Positions 1 through 4,666 of a stretch of 8,928 bases of DNA are shown in pieces. The stretch is taken from NCBI GenBank assembly GCA_022361095.1, contig JAKSBO010000643.1:1-8928 (forward strand). The letters are read 5' to 3'. Under the pieces are notes generated by a model. It did not search any database. It was not told the DNA's origin and worked only from the letters and a program-made list of their open reading frames with translations. The position numbers and the translations under genes were made by a program. Positions within the stretch are counted from its first letter, which is position 1. Each line of letters begins with the position of its first letter. The stretch is from Desulfobacterales bacterium (GTDB lineage: Bacteria; Desulfobacterota; Desulfobacteria; Desulfobacterales; Desulfobacteraceae).

Positions 1-206
1 ATCTGAACTTTTCCATGGGATTTTTTCTCCACAAGCGCTTTGAATTTTTCATATCCGATGGTTACGTTGTTGCCGGGGGCCATTGGATGGGCCAGCCGGA
101 TTCTCAGCACCCCATCATCTTTTCGGTGGCCGGGTTTGCAGCCGGCCGCCGTACAACAGATAAGTAAAACGATTAGTAATGCTTTTGCTTTTTTAGAGAA
201 AAACAC
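1..206 (-). CDS. TRAP transporter solute-binding lipoprotein, DctP family (partial, 3' part beyond left edge)
   Basis: Translation from the GTG at 206 gives 68 codons before the window ends. The N-terminus has basic residues (KKAK), a hydrophobic stretch (ALLIVLLICC) and a lipobox-like AAGC with the modifiable cysteine at about residue 23, so the protein should be an outer-leaflet-anchored lipoprotein. The mature part, LRIRLAHPMAPGNN followed by YEKFKALVEKKSHGKVQ, is the classic start of DctP/TAXI-type binding proteins: first beta strand, AH-x-x-x-P, then a helix ending in a [S/H]-G-K-V motif. Such proteins deliver organic acids to a DctQM permease in the inner membrane. GTG is chosen because GGAG lies at 214-217, seven bases upstream, and no in-frame ATG precedes it. 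A sigma-54 promoter lies at 361-376. The permease genes would be expected to the left. The ligand cannot be told from this fragment. Confidence 0.82.
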   Translation of the reverse strand, partial: MFFSKKAKALLIVLLICCTAAGCKPGHRKDDGVLRIRLAHPMAPGNNVTIGYEKFKALVEKKSHGKVQ

Positions 207-278
207 AATATATCTCCATGGTTTTATATGAAAGTCCGGGTACCTTACTCAGATCTTTCAAGCTTTGTTGTAGATTGG

Positions 279-303
279 GGCCTGGGCGTTGATAGACCAG
301 GCC
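279..303 (-). repeat. Perfect 7-bp stem-loop in the TRAP gene leader
   Basis: GGCCTGG (279-285) and CCAGGCC (297-303) are perfect inverted repeats around an 11-base loop. All seven pairs are intact and six of them are G-C. It falls inside the predicted 5' untranslated leader (about 350 to 207) of the TRAP lipoprotein mRNA. No T-run follows on either strand, so it is not an ordinary intrinsic terminator. It may stabilise the mRNA 5' end or have no role. Confidence 0.45.
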
Positions 304-360
304 GGTCCGTGGCCGTTGGTTACATTTATGCGCAGGGTTTACTACTGGAACGCTACTAAA

Positions 361-376
361 AGCAAGGAGTGTGCCA
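361..376 (-). promoter_or_regulatory. Sigma-54 (-24/-12) promoter of the TRAP lipoprotein gene
   Basis: The minus strand reads TGGCACACTCCTTGCT. This is TGGCAC, five bases, TTGC, T, with the diagnostic GG and GC separated by exactly ten bases. It matches the RpoN consensus (TGGCAC-N5-TTGCW) at all core positions. Transcription would start near 350, about 144 bases before the GTG start. Dct-type organic acid transport is often under RpoN and a DctD-like activator, which agrees with the gene downstream. A strong match on sequence; use in the cell is inferred. Confidence 0.8.
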
Positions 377-635
377 CTGCCCCATAACGAGCAATACAAT
401 CCCTATCTATTTATAATTATTAAATAAACAGCATATCCTAATACAAGACGGATGCCAAGGTATGGGGGATAGGGGATTGAAATCTTCTTTAATCGGGCAA
501 TTAAGAAAGGGCTTTTGACCTGTTTAAGATTGCAGAACGGCATCAAAAAAGCGCTGATCCATTGAAAATGTTGCAAACCGACAACCCCCAAAATGGTGCC
601 CGGCACAAGTATTTGTTATTTTACAGGATCGTTTA

Positions 636-678
636 TTTTGTGCAATTCTGCATCTTTGTGCAGAATTGCAACACAAAA
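636..678. promoter_or_regulatory. Two tandem TGCA-N4-TGCA dyads, candidate activator (enhancer) site
   Basis: TGCA occurs at 641, 649, 659 and 667, making two dyads (TGCAATTCTGCA at 641-652 and TGCAGAATTGCA at 659-670) with centres 18 bp apart. Each is preceded by TTTGTGCA as a direct repeat (637-644, 655-662). The two dyads are also inverted copies of each other (GCAATTCTGCA at 642-652 against TGCAGAATTGC at 659-669). An outer arm TTTTGT / ACAAAA extends the pairing after a three-base bulge. They lie about 300 bp upstream of the predicted sigma-54 start, a normal distance for a bacterial enhancer-binding protein. No T-run follows, so a terminator is unlikely. Confidence 0.5.
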
Positions 679-693
679 ATGGTATTCCGGGAC

Positions 694-733
694 AAATAAA
701 AACGCCCGGTCAAAAAAAATTTTAAACACGGGC
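694..733 (-). terminator. Probable intrinsic terminator of the amidohydrolase gene
   Basis: On the minus strand GCCCG (733-729) and CGGGC (708-704) can pair, with an A/T-rich inner part (TTTAAAA against TTTTTTTT) that can extend the hairpin. The stem is followed by GTTTTTATTT, a T-rich tail (703-694). It begins about 50 bases after the amidohydrolase stop codon. The loop is large and the inner helix imperfect, so the efficiency is uncertain. Confidence 0.5.
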
Positions 734-784
734 AGTTATAATTTAACGATTTTTACCCAACACCGGGGAGGGATGATGCAGGGG

Positions 785-1621
785 CTACACCCCCAGCACT
801 TTTGCCGCATTTTTATACATCACATTTTCCCGGACTTCATCGGTGAATGCCAGCTGCGCATACTTTTCAAGCTGTTCCCGGTAATCGATAAAAGGATGGG
901 CACTGGCATACATCAGCTTGTCCCCGATGATGGTGTTGGCCGCGTGGATATAAGCGTCTGCCTGGGGCCAGAGTTCATATTCGGAAATTTCCATATACAC
1001 ATTTTTATTTCTCTGGGTCACGATGACAGCTTCGTTGACCCAGGGGTATCCCCCGTGGCTGATAACGATCTTCAGTTCCGGAAAATCCCTGGCGACAAAA
1101 TCGATGTAACGGGGCGCCACATGGTCGATAACGGCGCCGGGAACAAAGCTGGCCGTTCCGGTGGTAAAAATAATGGGAATCCCAAGCTCGCAGCATTTTG
1201 AATACACCGGATAATACTTTGCATCATTGGGATAGATCTTGGCAAGATAAGGGTCTACGGCAGCCCCCTGAATGCAGTCATAGGTATTTACCGCCTTGTC
1301 AAGGTCCCTGATGGCATCCATCCCCTTATGGGGATCAATGCCCCAGAAACCGATGAACCTTTCAGGGGCTTGCCGGCAGAGGTCGAGGAGTGCGCCGTTG
1401 CCGTTTGCCATTGAGGCATAGGTGGTTTCACAGTCACGGCCGGTGATAACGGCCTTTATCACCCTGTTCTCATCCAGCCCTTTTATAATCTCTTCAAAGG
1501 ATTCGGGTTTTCGGTCGTCAAAGTTGATCGCCTTGCAAAGCTCCTTGAACATTTTGCTGTTTGCAATACCATTTATCACTTCTTCGGTGTTGGGGCGGAA
1601 CCTGAAATCAATTACATCCAT
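785..1621 (-). CDS. Amidohydrolase-2 family protein (TIM-barrel) lacking most metal ligands
   Basis: 278 residues, the usual length for the Amidohydrolase_2 family (relatives include ACMSD and resorcylate-type decarboxylases). Family landmarks are visible: an N-terminal strand VIDFRFRP (3-10), ERFIGFWGIDP (87-97), GIPIIFTTG (147-155), FPELKIVISHGGYPW (180-194), MYASAHPF (237-244) and the closing ENVMYKNAAKVLG. The expected metal-binding residues are largely replaced: the D-x-H-x-H motif is D5-F-R7-F-R9, the histidine of the 'PvliHtG' strand is T153, and the aspartate of 'GSDyP' is A241. Only H189 of the core set remains. Either metal-independent chemistry or a non-catalytic role is possible. 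The start is supported by AAGGAAG at 1634-1628, six bases upstream of the ATG. It has a sigma-54 promoter upstream, and a second RpoN-type promoter precedes the TRAP lipoprotein gene downstream, suggesting joint use in organic acid metabolism. The substrate is not known. Confidence 0.8.
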   Translation of the reverse strand: MDVIDFRFRPNTEEVINGIANSKMFKELCKAINFDDRKPESFEEIIKGLDENRVIKAVITGRDCETTYASMANGNGALLDLCRQAPERFIGFWGIDPHKGMDAIRDLDKAVNTYDCIQGAAVDPYLAKIYPNDAKYYPVYSKCCELGIPIIFTTGTASFVPGAVIDHVAPRYIDFVARDFPELKIVISHGGYPWVNEAVIVTQRNKNVYMEISEYELWPQADAYIHAANTIIGDKLMYASAHPFIDYREQLEKYAQLAFTDEVRENVMYKNAAKVLGV

Positions 1622-1677
1622 AATGCACTTCCTTAAAATTGTTTACATGTGGCCTGTCAAAAAATGATTTCCGGTAA

Positions 1678-1693
1678 AGCAAGAATCAGGCCA
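1678..1693 (-). promoter_or_regulatory. Sigma-54 promoter of the amidohydrolase gene
   Basis: The minus strand reads TGGCCTGATTCTTGCT: TGGC in the -24 box, TTGCT in the -12 box, and exactly ten bases between the diagnostic GG (1692-1691) and GC (1680-1679). It differs from the RpoN consensus only at the A and C after TGGC. Transcription would start near 1667, giving a leader of about 46 bases that carries the Shine-Dalgarno sequence. It is the second RpoN-type promoter within 1.4 kb, both reading in the same direction. Confidence 0.65.
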
Positions 1694-1780
1694 TTGGATG
1701 GTGGTTAACGTTTGGGTCCGCCTTGTACGCGACAAAATTTCCAGGTTTTTGTTCAGACACTAATTTAGATAGCTGATAGC

Positions 1781-2077
1781 TCAATAATGATAACGGGCTT
1801 GTAAAAAATCAATTCTATCATGCGCAACAACGTAAACAAGACGATGTTCCTGTGTTATTCGGCGAGACCAAACACCGGATCCAAGGAATTTTAGTGGTTC
1901 AGGTTTGCCGATACCCTGAAAAGGGTCGCGCATGATTGATTCTATCAGTTGAAAAATACGAAGCGTTGTTTTTCGATCAGTTTCAACCCAATACTTAAGG
2001 TCTTCTCTGAATTCAGGTTGAAATACTGAATCCCTTTGTTTTTTTGAACGGGATCGTTTTTTAGTGCTTTTACTCAA
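1781..2077 (-). CDS. yoeB: Txe/YoeB family mRNA interferase toxin
   Basis: 98 residues if translated from the TTG at 2077, which overlaps the last codons of the antitoxin gene by eight bases (TTGAGTAA), implying translational coupling. The YoeB core is unmistakable: FREDLKYWVETD, then GIGKPEPLK, WSRRITQEHRLVYVV and the terminal ARYHY. The RNase residues known in E. coli YoeB (E46, R65, H83) correspond to E60, R79 and H97 here, so the enzyme appears intact. YoeB toxins cut mRNA in the ribosomal A site. Compared with E. coli YoeB there is a basic N-terminal extension of about 15 residues (KSTKKRSRSKKQR). An ATG at 2101 would add eight residues and overlap the antitoxin more deeply; it has no better ribosome-binding site. 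No terminator is obvious downstream. Confidence 0.9.
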   Translation of the reverse strand: MSKSTKKRSRSKKQRDSVFQPEFREDLKYWVETDRKTTLRIFQLIESIMRDPFQGIGKPEPLKFLGSGVWSRRITQEHRLVYVVAHDRIDFLQARYHY

Positions 2078-2348
2078 AATCGAATTCGTTTCGAAGTTCA
2101 TCAATTGTTTGTGAAACGCCGGAACTCTTTTTAACCCTATCAAGTGCCGTTAAAAGCCGTTTTGCATTTTTAGGAGAACGAAGAAGATGGGCGGTTTCAA
2201 GCACACCGGCAAGTTCATCGGCGGTTATCATGGCGACATCTTCGCAACCGCGGCGCTGAATAATCACGATCTCCCTGTTGTTAGTGACCTCATCCATTAA
2301 AGAGGCCAGGCCGGCACGCGCTTGCGTGTAGGTAGTTTGTATTGTCAT
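2070..2348 (-). CDS. yefM: YefM/Phd family antitoxin
   Basis: 92 residues, the usual length. The N-terminal DNA-binding and dimer domain shows TYTQARAGLASLMDEV and REIVIIQRRG, then ETAHLLRSPKNAKRLLTALD, the helix conserved in YefM (E. coli has ETAYLLRSPANARRL). The acidic C-terminus (DELRNEFDFE) would wrap and neutralise the YoeB active site. AAGGAGG at 2360-2354 sits five bases before the ATG, a strong ribosome-binding site that would favour antitoxin over the toxin, whose start is a coupled TTG. The promoter and operator lie immediately upstream. It is the first gene of a two-gene operon. Confidence 0.92.
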   Translation of the reverse strand: MTIQTTYTQARAGLASLMDEVTNNREIVIIQRRGCEDVAMITADELAGVLETAHLLRSPKNAKRLLTALDRVKKSSGVSQTIDELRNEFDFE

Positions 2349-2360
2349 ATTTGCCTCCTT

Positions 2361-2403
2361 TTCTGTACAGAAATACAGTACGTGTTTTCATGGAAATTGT
2401 CAA
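2361..2403 (-). promoter_or_regulatory. yefM-yoeB promoter with nested palindromic operator / LexA-like box
   Basis: On the minus strand TTGACA (2403-2398), a 17-base spacer and TACTGT (2380-2375) form a good sigma-70 promoter. The 12-bp perfect palindrome TTCTGTACAGAA (2361-2372), with the TGTACA core (2364-2369) known from YefM-YoeB operators, covers the transcription start. The same stretch, read as CTGT-N8-ACAG (2363-2378), matches the enterobacterial LexA box; over 20 positions (2361-2380) it agrees with the E. coli consensus at 16. The promoter is clear; autoregulation is expected from the family; LexA control is a hypothesis. Confidence 0.7.
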
Positions 2404-2456
2404 TACATATTGCCTTTGCCTGTTCACCGATACCAAAGAAGTGTTTCCTAAGAATA

Positions 2457-2852
2457 TTAAAGAATTCTGCCGGTATTACGCTCTACACGTATGGCCCGGT
2501 CATCATAGAGACGTTCCATGTAATAGTCCTTCACATTGGTGATTTCCAGATCCGGCAGTCCGTTTTGGGCCATCCATGTACGGATTTTAGGAATCTGGTC
2601 AGGATCACAGGCCCGGGCCGTGAAAATTTTAACCCGGATGCCGTTGTCCGCCATGCGGCGGACCATATCGATCATGGCCGGTATGGGGGGGCCGATGCGG
2701 TTAAGTGTTGAGGCGTCGTTCCAGACTGCCAGGGTGCCGTCCAGGTCCACACCGTACCAGGGGCCTGTTTGGGTTGCCTCTGATATGGTATCGGTATGGC
2801 CGGAGGACTTCCGATTGATGCCTGTTAAAAATTTTTTTATGACTGACAGCAT
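2457..2852 (-). CDS. Small HAD-superfamily phosphatase-like protein
   Basis: 131 residues from the ATG at 2852; an upstream ATG at 2975 would overlap the preceding gene by about 90 bases and add an unlikely leader, so it was not used. The HAD motifs are in order: motif I GVDLDGTLA (D36 nucleophile, D38 acid), motif II IFTAR (T78), a lysine at K108 in NVKDYY, and motif IV LYDDRA (D117, D118). The cap is minimal, as in small phosphatases acting on macromolecules or short substrates. There is no signal peptide, so it should be cytoplasmic. It starts 29 bases after the stop of the DUF218 gene and is probably the last gene of the same transcript. The substrate is unknown. Confidence 0.78.
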   Translation of the reverse strand: MLSVIKKFLTGINRKSSGHTDTISEATQTGPWYGVDLDGTLAVWNDASTLNRIGPPIPAMIDMVRRMADNGIRVKIFTARACDPDQIPKIRTWMAQNGLPDLEITNVKDYYMERLYDDRAIRVERNTGRIL

Positions 2853-2881
2853 GTCGCTTTCTTCGTTGGGGAAAAATTCAT

Positions 2882-3715
2882 TTAACGGGGATGCCTTGCT
2901 TGCCGGTGGGATATCGTGGATGGAAACAGGGCGTTGGTCTTGCCGGTGATATAATAGGCGGTAAGGCCCGCCCATTCAGATGTTGCCGTAACCAGCCTTT
3001 CCAGGTGTCCGGAAAAATTAAGACCTGGTTTTACCTCTCTGTCAGGCCGGGTAGAATGATCCACGGGATAGGGAATCACGGGCCAGCCAAGCCGGTTAAA
3101 TACGCCGACAGACCGGGGCATGTGTGCGGCGGTGGTCACGAGCACCCAGGTCTGGCCGGGTTCCGGGTGGACCATGGCCTTTGCCAATAATCCGTTTTCA
3201 TAGGTATTTCGGGATTGATCCTCAAATACCATGCTTGACGTATCCAGGCCTAAATCCATAAAAATCTGCCGGGCCGTATCGGCATCTTTCCATTCCTGGT
3301 GCATGGGATTTCCGGAGCCGCCGGTAAAAAGATGCACCGCATCCGGATATGCCCTGGCAAGACGGACAAACCCGATGTACCGATCCCCGGCACCCCTTAT
3401 TTCGGGTTGATGCCACATCCGGGTCAGGTGATTGTTTTCCGCTCCCCCAAGCATGATAATTCCGTCCACTTTTTTCGGCAAAACCGGGTTTGTGGGAAAT
3501 CTGAGCTCCAGCGGAGCCAAAAGAAGGGTGCCTAAAGGGAAGACCGTGATGGCAGTCATGGTCAAAACCACACAAGATAAGATCCATTTAGCCTTTTTTA
3601 CTGCCCCAAAGACCCAGAACAACATCCCAATTACCGCAAAAGCAACCAAAAGAAAATCCGGGCGGATGATCATCCAGATCAGCTTGGAGAGCCAGAAAAA
3701 AAACAAATCAGCCAT
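2882..3715 (-). CDS. YdcF/SanA/ElyC-type DUF218 inner-membrane protein
   Basis: 277 residues from the ATG at 3715; a TTG at 3736 would add seven residues without a better ribosome-binding site. The protein has two N-terminal membrane segments (about 18-38 and 43-68 in this numbering), then a DUF218 domain: VDGIIMLGG, LFTGGSGNP, FEDQSRNTYENGLLAK and WVLVTTAAHMPRSVGVFNRLGWPVIPYPVD. This two-helix form is the ElyC/YdcF type, linked in E. coli to envelope polysaccharide and peptidoglycan precursor metabolism, probably acting on the periplasmic side. It lies 31 bases after the acyltransferase stop codon and 29 bases before the HAD gene, so the three are likely co-transcribed. The exact reaction is not established for the family. 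Confidence 0.85.
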   Translation of the reverse strand: MADLFFFWLSKLIWMIIRPDFLLVAFAVIGMLFWVFGAVKKAKWILSCVVLTMTAITVFPLGTLLLAPLELRFPTNPVLPKKVDGIIMLGGAENNHLTRMWHQPEIRGAGDRYIGFVRLARAYPDAVHLFTGGSGNPMHQEWKDADTARQIFMDLGLDTSSMVFEDQSRNTYENGLLAKAMVHPEPGQTWVLVTTAAHMPRSVGVFNRLGWPVIPYPVDHSTRPDREVKPGLNFSGHLERLVTATSEWAGLTAYYITGKTNALFPSTISHRQARHPR

Positions 3716-3746
3716 ACGTAAACAGTCCCGGAGCAATCAAAACGGA

Positions 3747-4490
3747 TTAAGGAATATTCGGCCGGTGCTCGTCTTCCAGCCCGGCAAGCATGAGGTCATA
3801 CATGCCTTCATCCGTTTTTTTCAGATTGACCAGAAGTTCATGGATATCTGCAAAATAGGGGACCCTTTCACCATGATATTGTACAGGCTCCCCGATTTGG
3901 TGGAACAGAAAACCGTATTTTCTCAAAGCATAAAATAATTTTTTTTCAGTGATCATGTACCAATGGGTCAGTCCCTGCCGCAGGCTTTCCTGGAACATGA
4001 CCTGGTAAAGCCCCAAAACAATGATCGGGTTTTTTCGACCCTCCATCTCTTTTGGGATGGTCCCGTCATCGGGCAGTACGCCGCCTTCTTTTTCCTTTAA
4101 ATATGATTCCACGCCGTACATGCCGTCCTCTTTACGGCGCCTGAGGTCTTTGGTCACCGTAAGCCTGGAAATTTCACCAATTTTATCCGGCTCAGGTTTT
4201 TGACCCGGAATGGTTAATTCTGTGGCATGCTCAATGGGAAACCCTTTGTCTGAGTGACGCACCAGCCGTATGGTGCCGACCACTGAATCCGTTTCATTCA
4301 GACAGGCAAAATGAATGGAATCGTTTTCGTAATCATCTGTTTCCAGTCCATTGGGATGGTCAGCTTTATTTTCAAATCCAAACTCATCCACATAGACTTC
4401 ATACCTCATCCGAAAGGTATCTTTTAGGACATCATCATCTATGACTTGACCAAACCTGAATTTGTCGTAGGCTATACTGTTGCTGATCAT
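3747..4490 (-). CDS. PEP-CTERM/exosortase system-associated N-acyltransferase (LuxI/FeeM-like fold)
   Basis: 247 residues, the normal length of the exosortase-associated acyltransferase family (TIGR03694 type), which shares the GNAT-like fold of LuxI autoinducer synthases and N-acyl amino acid synthases. Matching signatures: FRMRYEVYVDEFGFE (26-40, LuxI-like R-x-x-V-F), acidic E50/D52/D53, VGTIRLVR with R75, and GEISRLTV with E106, S108 and R109, equivalent to the E-x-S-R motif of LuxI. The C-terminal part, GEPVQYHGERVPYFADI (200-216), is typical of the exosortase branch rather than of true autoinducer synthases. It should transfer an acyl chain, probably from acyl-ACP, to an amine; the product is not known. 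It follows a TPR gene after 176 bases and precedes the DUF218 gene. The ribosome-binding site is weak (AAAAAAG just before the ATG). Confidence 0.87.
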   Translation of the reverse strand: MISNSIAYDKFRFGQVIDDDVLKDTFRMRYEVYVDEFGFENKADHPNGLETDDYENDSIHFACLNETDSVVGTIRLVRHSDKGFPIEHATELTIPGQKPEPDKIGEISRLTVTKDLRRRKEDGMYGVESYLKEKEGGVLPDDGTIPKEMEGRKNPIIVLGLYQVMFQESLRQGLTHWYMITEKKLFYALRKYGFLFHQIGEPVQYHGERVPYFADIHELLVNLKKTDEGMYDLMLAGLEDEHRPNIP

Positions 4491-4546
4491 CTTTTTTAAC
4501 CTATATTATTATTTTTTATGATAATTGTGCCGGGCGTGGTAACAAT

Positions 4547-4575
4547 ATCGTGGGGGTTTTAGCATTGTTTGTCAA
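4547..4575 (-). promoter_or_regulatory. Candidate sigma-70 promoter of the acyltransferase gene
   Basis: A perfect TTGACA (4575-4570) precedes a poor -10 (CACGAT at 17 bases, or GATATT at 20). It lies in the 176-base gap between the TPR stop and the acyltransferase start, with a leader of about 50 bases. The weak -10 makes this tentative. Confidence 0.3.
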
Positions 4576-4625
4576 GCGCTTTTCCTTGGGGCATAATGAG
4601 GGTATTGAAAATACAGGGAATAGAG

Positions 4626-4639
4626 GGATTTTAAAATCC
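4626..4639. repeat. Perfect palindrome after the 780-aa TPR gene
   Basis: GGATTTTAAAATCC is a perfect 14-bp palindrome about 30 bases after the TPR stop codon (minus strand). It is enclosed by AGGGAA / TTCCCT repeats (minus strand) and followed on the minus strand by GTATTTTC. This could be a weak transcription stop or processing site, or an operator. The run of T residues is too short to call an intrinsic terminator. Confidence 0.35.
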
Positions 4640-4666
4640 GTATCCATATACAGTTTCCCTAGCTGC

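Larger units (their letters stand above)
207..784. other. 578-base non-coding regulatory interval between amidohydrolase and TRAP lipoprotein
   Basis: No convincing gene was found here. The open frames at 193-399 and 403-606 (minus strand) give low-complexity or unrecognisable peptides without Shine-Dalgarno sequences. Read on the minus strand the interval holds, in order, a terminator (694-733), paired dyads (641-670), an AT-rich stretch around 400-440 that could bend, a consensus sigma-54 promoter (361-376), and a leader of about 140 bases with a stem-loop (279-303). The order terminator, enhancer, bendable DNA, promoter is what an activator-dependent sigma-54 promoter needs. Confidence 0.6.

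Noticed and set aside
193..399. Minus-strand open frame of 68 codons overlapping the TRAP gene start
   Set aside because: It spans the sigma-54 promoter itself, so it could not be fully transcribed from it, and overlaps the lipoprotein gene in another frame.
403..606. Minus-strand open frame of 67 codons in the non-coding interval
   Set aside because: No ribosome-binding site or recognisable domain; it lies between the candidate enhancer and the sigma-54 promoter.
636..678. Hairpin as a transcription terminator
   Set aside because: The stem is A/T-rich and there is no T-run following it on either strand; a better terminator candidate lies at 694-733.
593..1201. Plus-strand open frame of 202 codons
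   Set aside because: It lies mostly antisense to the amidohydrolase, lacks a family signature, and its composition reflects the opposite strand.
1632..1660. Sigma-70 promoter (TTGACA, 17 bases, TTTAAG) ahead of the amidohydrolase
   Set aside because: The -10 would overlap the Shine-Dalgarno sequence and transcription would begin almost at the start codon; the sigma-54 site just upstream fits better.
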